Numbered from the stretch's first letter, positions 38,340 through 48,405 are shown. The stretch: 64,000 nt of DNA from Bradyrhizobium sp. DOA9 (GCF_000617845.2 NZ_DF820426.1:372001-436000), one strand, 5' to 3'. Program-made: numbers and translations. Notes: generated by a model not told the origin, from the letters alone.

Positions 38340-38905
38340 CCAGATGGGGTTCTACATGAAGTGCCGTCAGACCGATAGCCCGCCAGTGGCGGCGGCCAAG
38401 GCGTCATTCAGTGCGCCCACCGCCTATCGGATTGAGAGAGACCCCTGACTTCCATCGCAAAGGAAGGCTCCCCGCAGCCCGCGACGACCTGACCCGTTGA
38501 GCGAGGTGTTCCAGACCGAAATCGTCCCGATCCTGAAGGCGGCACCTGGCTTACGCCCGGTGGCGGTCTTCGAGGAGATGCTACGACGCATCCGGATCCG
38601 GTATCCGTCGTACCGCGACGTATCCGTGCCTGGCGCGCGATCCACGGGGATGAGCAGGAGGTGATCTTCCGCCAAACCACGAGCCTGGCCAGCTCGGCCT
38701 CTCCGACTTCACAGACATGGGCGAGTTGGTTGTGACAATCGCGGGAGCCCCGCTCGATCATCGTCTCCATCACTTCCGTTTGGCCTATTGCAGGTTCGAG
38801 CACGCCCACGTCGTAATTGGCGGCGAAAGCTTCGTTGACCCGGCCGAAGGCCTGCAGGGCCCTCTGGTCGCTCGGTGGGGCGCCATCGGACCGACTGTCT
38901 GTCGG
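38340..38905 (+). pseudogene. IS21-family istA 5' part
   Basis: Plus strand: YMKCRQTDSPPVAAAKASFS then APTAYRIERD, DPLSEVFQTEIVPILKAAPG then LRPVAVFEEMLRRI, GLSDFTDMGELVVTIAGAPL and FRLAYCRFEHAHVVIGGESF. This is IstA from near its N-terminus to the start of its catalytic core. It is frameshifted and is cut at ~38900 by an IS3 fragment on the other strand. A second fragment of the same gene is at 59960. Confidence 0.8.
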
Positions 38906-39763
38906 CCACATTCTGCAATCTCGATCGTGATGCACGGGACGATCTGACGCAGCCATAAAGAGGTCCGTGATGGCAGCCGGGTACAGCCAGCCCTCTGCCG
39001 TCGGAACGTAGGTGATATCGGCGAGCCAGACCCGATTGAAAGCCGCGGCGGTGACGTCGCGTGCGATGAGGTTCGGAGCGATCGGCAGATCGTGACAACT
39101 ATCGGTCGCGCGCGGACCCGACGTGGCGTTGACATGATCGCCCGGATGACATGCCGTCGCATCAGTCGTTCGATCCGGCCACGGCGGCGCCACGTCCCCG
39201 CATAACCCCGGACCGCCATAGCGTTGGCCGCTCTCACGATGGACCTGCCGGATCTCGGGCAACAGCATGGAATTGGACGTTGTGCGACCGCTCGCCGGGC
39301 GCTCGTGCCAGGCGTAATAGCCGGCCGGCGACACCTCGAGCACGGCACACATCAGCCGTACCGGATAGGCCTCCCCGTGATCTTCGATGAAGCGAAAGCT
39401 CATGTCCGGGTTCCGGCAAAGATCGCGATCAACTTTTCTAAAATGTCGCGCTCCATGCGCAGCCGTTCGTTCTCCTGGCGCAACCGGGCTATCTCCGAAG
39501 CCCGGTCCGCTGGCATCGGCGTCGCCTGCGTCGTGGCGCGCGACGCTGCCGATGCCGGTTCCTGCCGGAGCTTATCTGCCCAGCGCCGCGACACCGACCC
39601 GCGCAGATCGAGCTCCTTGACCACCGATCCGATAGACCGACGGCTCTAGCCCCCCTCAACCGCTTGCCGCTTATAGTCCTCAGTAAGAACCGACGTTGAC
39701 GTTCCATTCGACACCTCCGGGCTCTCCGAGCCTTGGTGTCCACTCGTTCGGGGGAAGTTCACA
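38895..39763 (-). pseudogene. IS3-family element remnant (orfA and 5' part of orfB)
   Basis: The end read inward from 39763 is TGTGAACTTCCCCC, a plausible left repeat. OrfA (about 39705-39400) contains EDYKRQAVEGG, a stop, then VVKELDLRGSVSRRWADKLR and LRQENERLRMERDILEKLIA. OrfB starts at 39403 with MSFRFIEDHGEAYPVRLMCA and continues PIAPNLIARDVTAAAFNRVW then LADITYVPTAEGWLYPAAI. The right half is missing. Confidence 0.8.
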
Positions 39764-40488
39764 CGGCGGTGCCGAGGCGCGAGATGGCCTGCTAGCTTAC
39801 GCCGCTGTCGGCGGTGCGTATCAAGGGCAAGAGCTGGCGGTCTGCAATCCTGTGCTCGAGGCGCCAAAACAGTAGGAGAGGCGATCGCAGACGGGGCCTG
39901 TCCAGCTAGTGAACTTGTCGCCTAAGCCATGGCAGACCGTACCAGCCTACTGGCCGATGCGGACCTCCTAGATCAGCCCTATGCCGCTGGCGTCCTCACA
40001 GACGCGTACATACATGCTCAGGTGAACGATCAGCAGACCATCAACGCGAGCGAGTGTGTCGCCGCCACCGCACAGATTACGGTTGAAGTGCCGCACTCAC
40101 CGCGTCCGCCATGCCGGATTGAGAACTGCAGCAAACGTAGGGCAGGGGAGACTTACCTGTCGGCTGTTCTGCCGCGCTAGTCTCAAAGATCAAGGAGACG
40201 CGGCCCCTATGGCGCACAGGGGCCGGGCCGATACGCCTCGTCCTGACGTAATGCTGCCGTGTCTTGCAAACTCAGCCCCCGACTCGGGCACGGAAACGGC
40301 AGCTTTACGCGATAGCTTCAGACGTGATCTCCTTGCGCTCGCTATACTTGAGCAGGGATGAGGCGGAAGTGGCCTTCCTTGATGATCTGACGCCATCGGA
40401 CGGAAATCGGCCGATGAGGCCGTCACCGGGGGATCCCTGTCAGGCGCCAGCCGCTTAATGACACGCGCGCCCTAGAAGCCGATGCGCC
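39764..40488. other. Stretch before the nod box, no certain gene
   Basis: A frame at 39929-40180 (MADRTSLLADADLLDQPYAA) has no recognised family and no good ribosome-binding site. Nothing else could be supported. Confidence 0.4.
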
Positions 40489-40530
40489 ATCAATGATTTA
40501 GATGAGGCCTATCCAAACACTCGATTTTAC
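40489..40530 (+). promoter_or_regulatory. nod box upstream of the pectinase gene
   Basis: ATC, seven bases, TAGATG, six bases, then ATCCAAACACTCGATTTTAC. The spacing is identical to the nodA nod box at 25611-25652, and the right half is close to the consensus ATCCAAACAATCGATTTTACC. It points to the polygalacturonase gene starting 421 bp downstream. NodD plus flavonoid control of that gene is inferred. Confidence 0.85.
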
Positions 40531-40951
40531 GAAACTCGAACAATATCGGATAAAAAGGACGGGCATCTGATTTCGGGCGCGACCTAATTGCTTCTAAGAG
40601 GCCCCTTGAAGGACTTCGGTGCAAGTCACCTACACAAGGACGTCGATTGACCGAGGCCGCAGGCCGGAAGCAGAAGACGATAGACCAACCATGTTTCGTC
40701 CAAATTCACAAAAGGGCCGACCTCTCGACCCCTTTCGGGTCCCGAGCGCGCCCCAAGCAGCAACGGCGCCTATCGGCCTCGCTCCCCGCCAGCCGCGTTT
40801 TTTTTGGGATCCACCTGCCCGCATGACCACACGTCCTGATGCGCTTCAACATCGATCGTACGCTTTCATCGCACGCTCGTGACTCTTTAGACATTTACGC
40901 AGCCGGACTAACCGCGCGCACTTGAGTGCCGACAAAGGCAAAGGAGGGGCG
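40531..40951. other. Leader between nod box and polygalacturonase
   Basis: A frame at 40619-40882 exists but shows no motif. Nod-box leaders of a few hundred bases occur in rhizobia, so the spacing is acceptable. No other promoter is obvious. Confidence 0.4.
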
Positions 40952-42301
40952 ATGGCCGCCCGTTTAAGTTTTCCTACAGCCCTCTCTATACTCTCAGTCT
41001 CGTTGTTCTGCACCGCGTCTCAGGCAAAGGACCGCCGCAACGTCACGGAACCGGCCGCCCCTGGAGAAGTATGCGCCCATCTGGAGCCATCGGGGGGTAT
41101 TGACACCGCCAGATTGCAAACCGCGATAGATCACTGCGTCGCAGGGGCCGCGGTATATCTGCACCCCGGGACGTTTCTTTCAGGTCCACTCGAAATGACG
41201 TCCGGTACAACACTCTGGCTTGCTCGGGGCGCAACGCTGGCCGCTGTAACGGACCCCCAAGCATACCAAAAGAGCTCGGGACGATGTGGCCACATCACCA
41301 GGACCGGCGATGGCTGTCGTCCCCTCATCAACTTCTTGAATACCCAGGGCGGCGGCCTGTATGGGGAAGGAACGATCGATGGACAAGGAGGGGCCTTGAT
41401 GGAGGGCACAACCGAGACTTGGTGGCAGCTGGCGCGTCGCGCACAAAGAGAGGGCGCAAGACAAAACGTACCTCGATTGATCCAAATGGATCATGCGCAT
41501 GACATCGCCGTTCATGGAATCACCTTACGCAATGCAGCAAACTTCCACATTGCGATGAACTACGTCAAACGCGCAACCATCTGGGCCGTCATCATTGATA
41601 CGCCCCCTGATGCCCGCAACACCGACGGAATCGACCCGGGAGCGAGCGAGGATGTGACAATCATCCACTCTTCCATCCGCACCGGTGACGACAACATTGC
41701 AATCAAAGCCGGCACAAACGGCCCCACGCGCTACATTTCCATTTTGGACAACCAGTTCGGCTGGGGGCACGGAATGTCAATTGGTAGCGAAGTGAATTCA
41801 GGTGTCAGCGACGTAACGGTTAGCGGCCTGACATTGGACGGCACGACATTTGGCCTACGAATCAAAAGCGATTCAAGTCGAGGCGGTCTGGTTGAGCGCG
41901 TGACCTACGAAAACGTATGCATGAGAGATAACAAATGGCCCATACACCTCGACACACACTACGATCCTTCCGCTCACGGTGCTAACGTGCCTGTTTATCA
42001 GCAGATCGTCTTCAAGCACGTCTATGGGACCGATGGCGCGCTCGTTATGCGAGGGTTTGATCGACACCACCCATTGGATATCTCAATGGAAGATGTGCAC
42101 TTTTCCCGCCGTGCCAGTTGGCAAGTTGAGAATACAAATGTGACCTCGGTCAATGTACTTCCGTCGCTGCCAGGTGGCGTTGCGACGGCCTTCTCCACCG
42201 CATCGAACGCGTGCGCAGCTACTTTCCGCCCCTTCCCCGAAAGCGGCAGTAGCAAACACGGCGAGAGCACCGTATGGCCAGCAGCCCCAGTCGGCCGCTG
42301 A
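40952..42301 (+). CDS. pgl: Secreted GH28 polygalacturonase
   Basis: This enzyme hydrolyses alpha-1,4 bonds of de-esterified pectin outside the cell. The 449-aa protein starts MAARLSFPTALSILSVSLFC with cleavage likely after ASQA. The glycoside hydrolase 28 motifs are all present: NTDGIDPGASEDV with a catalytic Asp, TGDDNIAIKAG with the Asp pair, GHGMSIGSE with the catalytic His, and LRIKSD with the substrate-binding Arg-Lys. The ATG at 40952 is preceded by AAGGAGGGG three bases away; the TTG at 40922 lies before it and is not needed. A nod box lies upstream and a pectin methylesterase gene converges on it from downstream. Confidence 0.93.
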   Translation: MAARLSFPTALSILSVSLFCTASQAKDRRNVTEPAAPGEVCAHLEPSGGIDTARLQTAIDHCVAGAAVYLHPGTFLSGPLEMTSGTTLWLARGATLAAVTDPQAYQKSSGRCGHITRTGDGCRPLINFLNTQGGGLYGEGTIDGQGGALMEGTTETWWQLARRAQREGARQNVPRLIQMDHAHDIAVHGITLRNAANFHIAMNYVKRATIWAVIIDTPPDARNTDGIDPGASEDVTIIHSSIRTGDDNIAIKAGTNGPTRYISILDNQFGWGHGMSIGSEVNSGVSDVTVSGLTLDGTTFGLRIKSDSSRGGLVERVTYENVCMRDNKWPIHLDTHYDPSAHGANVPVYQQIVFKHVYGTDGALVMRGFDRHHPLDISMEDVHFSRRASWQVENTNVTSVNVLPSLPGGVATAFSTASNACAATFRPFPESGSSKHGESTVWPAAPVGR

Positions 42302-42437
42302 TGATCACGACGGACCGGCCGGTTTACACGGCGCGATCGACAAGAATTCGGACCGCACCGTCTATACCGAGCACTGTATCTCACGATCTGCACGTGACTC
42401 TCACATGCTCACGCCTGTCAGATGACATTAGAGCACT

Positions 42438-42456
42438 ACTGCCCTTCCAGGGCAGT
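42438..42456. terminator. Hairpin between the convergent pectinase genes
   Basis: ACTGCCCT, loop TCC, AGGGCAGT: a perfect 8-bp stem 137 bp after the polygalacturonase stop and 68 bp from the end of the methylesterase gene. No T-run follows on either strand, so its action as a bidirectional terminator is only a guess from position. Confidence 0.45.
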
Positions 42457-42523
42457 GCACCTGCAGGCCCGCTGCTAAACCGCCGCACTACGTGAGTGGA
42501 ACTGCTATCCCACACCTACGCTG

Positions 42524-43504
42524 CTATCGCGGTTGGGAGATCCAGCTCGTATCACGAGAAAAGAATGACTGGAGCGACCACTGCTTCACCTCGCGGCCAC
42601 TGAGCTGGTGCGCATACCTTTCTCTGCCTGTAGGATCGGCACCGATACCTAAGGATCTATATTCCGCATAGTAGGCGCTCATTAGACTGCGGCTCTTGCC
42701 TGGGTCCCATTCTATCCACCCCTCGGCCATCACCGGCGCATCGATCTGCGCCGACAAGAAGATCACCGCAGCATAGGGTCGCCATGGCCGTCCGAGCGCA
42801 ACGTTGCGTGCGGCTGAGTCAGCCGTGAGCGTGCAATGATCGAACACAAAGGCACTGTCTTCGTCCTCGGAGGCTCTGCTTTGTGCAGTATAGACGACTG
42901 CGTGATTCGCGACGCCGTGCAGCTCACACTTTCTGAAATAGGCCTTAGCATTGCCGAATATGAAATCGACGTGGCCCTCGATATAGCAGTCCACGAAGAA
43001 CTGACGACTCATTCGGCCGTTGGCGCCCTTGTTAGCGAACAATGTGTCTTGCGCACCAAGTATCCTGACGTTTGCAATAACAACCTTATCGCCTGTCACA
43101 GACAATGCCACCGCCTGAGATGCTGGATTGGCTGGGTTGGCAGAATAATCATTACGAACGGTGAGATTTTCGAGCCGGAAGCTATCGCCCGACGCATCCA
43201 AAGTCGCCGAAAGGCGAGTCCCACCCGCGGTGCCGGCGCTGTTTCCATAGACAATAACTACCTCATCAGGCCTCTTGCCGCCTCCTCTGACATAGACATT
43301 CGGCTTCGCCACCCCAACCTTCCCGCGATATATCCCCGGCCCAACTAAAATGCTTCCACCAGTTGAAGGTAACGCGTCTACTGCTTCTTGTACGGACCTG
43401 TACGCACCCTCTTCAGATAGAGAGACCTTCAGCGCCTCCGCATGGACCGGCAGAACATTCCCAATCGCCGCAAATAGCGCGGACACGCTCAGCGCCTTAT
43501 GCAA
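42524..43504 (-). CDS. pme: Secreted pectin methylesterase (CE8)
   Basis: It removes methyl groups from pectin and so prepares the substrate for the polygalacturonase. The motifs are GAQDTLFANKG (Gln and first Asp), GHVDFIFGNAKAYF (second Asp) and LGRPWRPYA (Arg), the CE8 active site. The signal peptide is HKALSVSALFAAIGNVLPVH ending AEA. The longest frame starts at GTG 43513, but that codon overlaps the strong AGGAGG at 43513-43518; the TTG at 43504, eight bases beyond it, is the better start. Length ~326 aa. It converges with the polygalacturonase gene. I found no nod box directly in front of it. Confidence 0.92.
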   Translation of the reverse strand: MHKALSVSALFAAIGNVLPVHAEALKVSLSEEGAYRSVQEAVDALPSTGGSILVGPGIYRGKVGVAKPNVYVRGGGKRPDEVVIVYGNSAGTAGGTRLSATLDASGDSFRLENLTVRNDYSANPANPASQAVALSVTGDKVVIANVRILGAQDTLFANKGANGRMSRQFFVDCYIEGHVDFIFGNAKAYFRKCELHGVANHAVVYTAQSRASEDEDSAFVFDHCTLTADSAARNVALGRPWRPYAAVIFLSAQIDAPVMAEGWIEWDPGKSRSLMSAYYAEYRSLGIGADPTGRERYAHQLSGREVKQWSLQSFFSRDTSWISQPR

Positions 43505-43518
43505 CCTGATCACCTCCT

Positions 43519-44040
43519 GTTTAGGCGCGGCGCCTTACCGGCGCCCTCATCGTCCCACGAGCCGGGCCTGCTAACTTTTCCACCGGGTTTCTAACGACGA
43601 TCGCCAGACGTCGCAACGCTTTCGGCACGCCCACCCAGCTTGCCCTATTCGGTGAAACGCATCATCAAGGAAGCGGGAAGGGGACAGCCATGTCGCTTTG
43701 CCCTTTCCTCAGCCTTCGAGAGCGCTCGCACCTTTGAGGCTACTCAGATTCTACAGTGTTGGCGCGGCCTGACGTTAAATAGCGGCTGATGAAGCGCTCT
43801 TGAGGCTTAGTCGCACGGTGCGACGCTCTTTTAGGTGCAGGCAGGTCCTCCGTCAAGCGCAACCCCACTTTGGCGAGGGCATCGAGGATTTCCTTGCTCT
43901 ATAAGATTGCTAACGCAAACGATCATGCGACTCTCTAGCTTGCGCGATAGGCGCCGAAGGTTTGGCTACCGCGCACCTCGCGTAGGGCGGAGAGTAAGCA
44001 TCCGGCGTAGTGCTCAGCGGAGAGATACGGGCAATTGCAC
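43519..44040. other. Stretch upstream of the pectin methylesterase
   Basis: No gene recognised. The pme promoter should be in 43520-43750. A tts-box-like string (CTCAGCCTTCGAGAGCGCTC near 43711) is on the wrong strand and one base short. Confidence 0.4.
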
Positions 44041-44195
44041 ACGATGACGTAATTGCGATCGGCGCCGGTCATGGTCGAGTCGCTCAGCCCCTCGACTTTC
44101 GCATTCACAGATCCGGCCGCGACTTTCCCGCACCCGGCTCTTCCCGAAGGTAACCCGCGTCATATTCGCGGCTGCGCCCAAGTGTGTCATTCGAC
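44041..44195 (-). mobile_element. IS110 left-end scrap followed by group II intron 3' fragment
   Basis: 44041-44066 repeats the IS110 left end (GATGACGTAATTGCGATCGG). From about 44069 to 44195 the minus strand repeats the 3' end of the group II intron at 61471-61600, including the domain V core GAGCCGGGTGCGGGAAAGTC. The reverse transcriptase region is absent. Confidence 0.7.
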
Positions 44196-44223
44196 CTGCA
44201 ATATTGACGAGGGGCCAAATTTG

Positions 44224-45470
44224 CAGACGACGACGTAATTGCGGTCAGCGCTCACGAACACGAGCGCTCCGTTATCATCTGCCTCTCGCAATCAAGCGAT
44301 CGGAGGAACTGTCATGCGGCAATTCGTCGGGCTAGATGTCTCGCAGAGAGAGACTGCGGTTTTCGTAGTCAATGAGACTGGTGAAGCTCCTTTTTTGAAA
44401 GAAAGGCCAAATTTCATCCCGGAGATCTGTCAAAGTTACTTCATAAACCTGCTCCACGGGCAACGCGCATCGGCTTTGAGACAGGCGCAATGGCGAGCCG
44501 GCTTTGGCATGAGCTTCGTAGGGTCGCACTCTTCGTCGTTTCCATCGATGCAAGGCATGCACATGCAGCACTGTCGGTCCGCATGAATAAGAGCGATCGG
44601 GACGATGCTCGAGGCCTTGCTGAACTGGTGCGGGTTGGTTGGTATCGAGGCTTCACAATCAAGAGCGAGGAGAGCCAGACGGTCGAGCAATCCTCGCCGC
44701 GCGATACCGCCTTGCGTCCATGCGCCGAGATATCGAGAACCAGGTTTGTAGTCTTATCAAGGAATGTGGGTTGCTTTTTCCACGCAATCGGCCAGCAGTT
44801 CCGCAACTTAGTCCGTGAGCTGTTGAGCCAAGGCCATCAGCTCCTCGCGGGGATCGAACGGCTCCTGTCGATCCACGGAAACATCTGCCAGCCGCAAAGT
44901 AAATCTGACGACGAGGTTCGCCGATTGGCGAAGTCGGACGAGACGACGCGTCGCCTGATGACAATTTCTGGTGTCGGCGTAGTCACCGCTTTGACGTTCC
45001 GCCATACGATTGATGACCCGTTTCACTTCCGATCGGCATCGACTGTCGGCGCCTATCTCAGCCTCACACGTCGGCGCAGCCAATCCGGTGAGTCTGATAC
45101 CAGTGGGAAGATTTCCCGATGGGGCGACAGGCTCCTCCGAACGTACCTTTACGAGGCAGCGGGACATCACCAGCCCGGCGGACCGGACCGGGAACTTACA
45201 AGATAACGTCAGGCCGACGCGTTGCTCCAGTCGAACGATGTGCCATCGACCCAGATGCAGTGGAGGACGACGGCGATCTTGCGGGCGATAGCAACCTTTG
45301 CCTTTTTCATGCCGATTATCGGCCTACTAGAAGCTGGCTATCGATCCACTAGCCGCGCTCGCCCTGTCTGCGCAATCCCGACCTGCTCCGCCGGGCCGAG
45401 CGCTACTACTTTGCCGAATGGCTACAAAAAGACAGTTGACAACAATCCGCAATTGTTGGGCCGATTGACA
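44224..45470 (+). pseudogene. IS110-family element, copy C (decayed)
   Basis: The left end GACGTAATTGCGGTC is at ~44232, the start MRQFVGLDVSQRETAVFVVN at 44313 and the right end GGGCCGATTGACA at ~45470. Frame changes occur near 44400 and 44690 and part of the C-terminal region is deleted near 45165. The right end cuts into a prolyl oligopeptidase gene. Confidence 0.85.
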
Positions 45471-45815
45471 TCGATACACCAACCTGCTCGTCGGCGCGAG
45501 CTGGGTTGCGGAATATGGCGACCCCAACAAGCCCACAGAATGGGAATGGCTCAAGGCCTATTCCGCCTACCACATTGCCAGACCCGGACAAGACTACCCG
45601 CCTATCCTGATCGGCACGACGCGACGGGACGTTCGCGTCCATCCCGGCCACGCCCGCAAGACGGTCGCCAAGCTCCAGGGGATGGGCTACGAAGCTTACC
45701 TTTACCAGCCGGCCGCCGGCGGTCACGGCTATGGCAGAGATCACGAGAAGAATACCGACTTCCCGGCGCTGGCTTACTGGGCCTATCTGGCCGATCTCAA
45801 GTCAGTGAATACAAC
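45471..45815 (+). pseudogene. Prolyl oligopeptidase (S9) C-terminal fragment
   Basis: Right after IS110 copy C the frame reads RYTNLLVGASWVAEYGDPNK, PPILIGTTRRDVRVHPGHAR and EAYLYQPAAGGHGYGRDH. These hold the catalytic Asp (RRDVRVHP) and His (GGHGYG) of the S9 family. The N-terminal propeller and the catalytic serine are missing, so IS110 insertion or a linked deletion removed most of the gene. Confidence 0.8.
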
Positions 45816-46440
45816 GACGAGCTTGCCGGAGAAGGGACGCGCGGCGGAATTCGAACGGACCGCGCGCCGACAATGCGGCATTCCATCGAAGTTCCATCGC
45901 ACAGGCAATGGCGCCTCGAATCGCGCTGGAGGCCGTGGCTGAATTCAGCTTCTGCCTCCTGGACGGTCAACGAGCAGCAATTTCGGTCGGAGCTTCCAGT
46001 CGCGCGACATGCTGGCTCCACCAATCTTTTTGTTGTCTGACAGCTGCGCTGGTCTCAGGTCGAGTGCTTCAGTGCCGAACCACGTTTTCGTGCCCAATCA
46101 AGGATTCTGAATTGGAAATGCCATTGGCACGATCGTTGCTGTTCACATTGGCACGATCGTTGCTGTTCAAATGCAGCAACAGTGATTAGCGGAACGCATT
46201 TAGATGCACGAGACGACCGACGTGCTCCTTTGCTTAAGCCCCGACAAAGAGAGCGTGCTCCAATACAGCTAAGCGCGCGACGAGACCTTACCTATTGCAT
46301 TCGCACATTCGCCAAATGTCCCAGTCAAACGGCCAAGGATATCGCTTCCGCGCCCCGCGACGTCTCGGCGCTACAGATAGCGAGAGTTCGTCGCCCTTTA
46401 CCCTGAAATCTGGCCGCTGCTCAACGTCGACGTGGAGAAG
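45816..46440. other. No certain gene
   Basis: The fragment before it fades out here. Just before 46440 the frame YPEIWPLLNVDVEKS could be the tail of a transporter gene that preceded the permease remnant, but it is too short to assign. A direct repeat TTGGCACGATCGTTGCTGTT occurs twice near 46124-46168. Confidence 0.4.
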
Positions 46441-46696
46441 AGCTTATGCCGCGCAAGGGTAAGTGGCTCTCATTCGGACCACGATCGTACTCGGCCTGCT
46501 TCTGGGGTGGGAGGCCGGCGTGCGGCGTGGCTTGATCGACTCGGTGTTCTTACCCGCGCCGTCGACGATGGCCGCGCAGATCGTAAAAGGGATGTCGACA
46601 CTGGGCTTCTGCACCCAGCCGAGGTGGTACAGCCCTTCATCAATATATTCAATGAACTCCCGCGCATGCTGCTTGTCGTTCGGCCTGCAATATTGC
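46441..46696 (+). pseudogene. ABC transporter permease remnant (SsuC/TauC-like)
   Basis: ATG 46446 begins MPRKGKW, and after a shift IRTTIVLGLLLGWEAGVRRG then LIDSVFLPAPSTMAAQIVKG, the typical N-terminus of nitrate/sulfonate-type permeases. A later piece, FINIFNELPRMLL, fits the middle of the same family. IS110 copy D truncates it. Confidence 0.6.
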
Positions 46697-48170
46697 AAGC
46701 GATGATGCAATTGCGGTCGGCGTCCGCGGCTCGAAAGGTTCGGTATCTTCAATCCTTCCCGCAATCTCGCGAACCGGAGGGGGCTATGAAGCAATATGTT
46801 GGGCTGGATGTCTCGCAAAAAGAAACGTCAGTATGTGTGGTCGACGAAGTGGGTCAGGTCTTGTTCGAGGGAAAGGCCAAGTCCGACCCGGGTGCGCTCA
46901 CAGCACTGCTTCGCAAGCGCGCGCCACAGGCGGAGCGCATCGGATTTGAGACCGGGGCGATGGCGAGTTGGCTATGGCATGAACTTCGTAGGGTTGATCT
47001 TCCGGTGGTCTGCATCGACGCGCGGCATGCCCACGCGGCTTTGTCCGTCCGCATGAACAAGAGCGATCAGAATGATGCTCGAGGTCTGGCCGAATTGGTG
47101 CGGGTTGGCTGGTATCGAGAAGTCAAAGTCAAGAGCGAGGAACGTCAAAAGATCCGCACGATACTCATCGCGAGATCTCGGCTCGTGGCCATTCGTCGAG
47201 ATATCGAGAACCAGGTCCGCAGTCTAATCAAAGAATACGGCTTGCTCTTCCCACGAGCGATCGGACTGAAGTTTCGCAATCAGGTCTGCGAGCTGTTGGG
47301 CTAAGATCATCAACTCCTCGGTGTGATCGCGCCGCTTCTGTCGATCCATGAGCAGACCTGCAAGCAGCAAAGCAAGTTCGACGACGAAGTCCGCCAGTTG
47401 GCGAAGTCGGATGAGACGACGCGCCGCCTGGTGACGGTTCCTGGTGTCGGCGTGGTCACCGCCTTGGCCTTCCGCCATACGATCGACGACTCATCGCGCT
47501 TCCGATCGGCATCAAGCGTCGGCGCCTATCTGAGTCTTACGCCTTGACGCAACCAGTCTGGCGAAACTGATATCAATGGCAAGATATCAAGATGGGGCGA
47601 CCGTCTTCTCCGCACTTACCTGTACGAGGCGGCGACCGTCCTGCTTTATCGAACAAAGAAATGGTCCTCTCAGGCTTGGGGCATGAAGCTCGCCAAGCGG
47701 ATTGGCATGCGAAAGGCAAAGGTCGCCATCGCGCGCAAAATCGCCATCGTTCTTCACTGTATCTGGGTCGACGGCACATCGTTCGACTGGGGCCAGGCGA
47801 AGGAAGCCTGATCCGATCTGTAAAGTTCCTGGTCCGGTCTGCCCGACTGGCGATGTCCCGCTGGGACGGTGTTGTGGCGACCTCGGTCAATCGGCTGGTG
47901 GCAGCTCGTTCGCACTCCGCTGCAAACGTTGAGGTGCCCGACCCGGACATCATCATGAGGCGCTCTGCGACCTCGGAAAGGACCATGACCCAGCGAAGAC
48001 ATCAACCAGCCCCGGTGATCCAATGCCTAGCCAGCAAAGCACGTATCAGCCGCGCCCGCGCCGTCTCCGCAACCCGGACCAGCTCCGACGGCGCGAGCAC
48101 TACCTCCGTGCCCTGGGCGAGTTCAGAAATGTAAGCTTGACAACAAACCGCAATTAAAGGGCCGATTGAC
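46697..48170 (+). mobile_element. IS110-family element, copy D
   Basis: Left end GATGATGCAATTGCGGTCGG at ~46700, right end CCGCAATTAAAGGGCCGAT then TGAC at 48170. It is very close to copy B. It sits in the leader of an IS66 element whose end follows directly at 48171. Confidence 0.85.
46786..47811 (+). pseudogene. IS110-family transposase with two in-frame stops
   Basis: Nearly identical to the copy B protein. AAA (Lys) in CELLGKDHQLL has become TAA at 47302 and CGG (Arg) in LTPRRNQSGE has become TGA at 47545; a short deletion near 47668 removes Leu-Lys from SSLKAWG. Otherwise conserved to the end KEA. The decay is recent. Confidence 0.9.
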
Positions 48171-48250
48171 ACTGTGTCCATTCTAAGCCTAACGGTTCAA
48201 ACAACCGCAGACTCGCAGATCACCCCGTCATCCGGTAGGTGGCCGACAGC
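48171..48250 (-). mobile_element. IS66 left-end fragment
   Basis: The reverse complement of this stretch matches 18276-18357, the left end and leader of the IS66 element, at most positions (for example CGGCCACCTACCGGATGACG). It is cut at the tnpA start by IS110 copy D. Confidence 0.85.
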
Positions 48251-48390
48251 TGCGCACCATTCGCAAAACTGGCTTCGGCCGCCAGATTCCGACGCCGCTC
48301 TACAATGGTAACCTCGCGGCCTTGCTCAGCAAGCTCCAAGCTGTTGTTAGCCCAATAGCGCCTGCGCCCAAAACGGTGACTCACATGTTG
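48251..48390 (-). pseudogene. DadA-like dehydrogenase, 5' fragment
   Basis: Minus strand: VTVLGAGAIGLTTAW, then after a one-base loss ELAEQGREVTIVERRRNLAA and EASFANGAQL, the FAD-binding N-terminus of a DadA-type dehydrogenase. It closely parallels the intact gene at 49029-50300. The IS66 end at ~48250 truncates it. Confidence 0.8.
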
Positions 48391-48405
48391 GTACCTGTCG
48401 TGGTC

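Noticed and set aside
43700..43735. tts-box-like string CTCAGCCTTCGAGAGCGCTC
   Set aside because: One base short of the usual spacing and facing away from the pectin methylesterase gene.
45222..46040. 272-codon open frame
   Set aside because: It is an off-frame reading of IS110 copy C and of the prolyl oligopeptidase fragment, whose motifs are in another frame.
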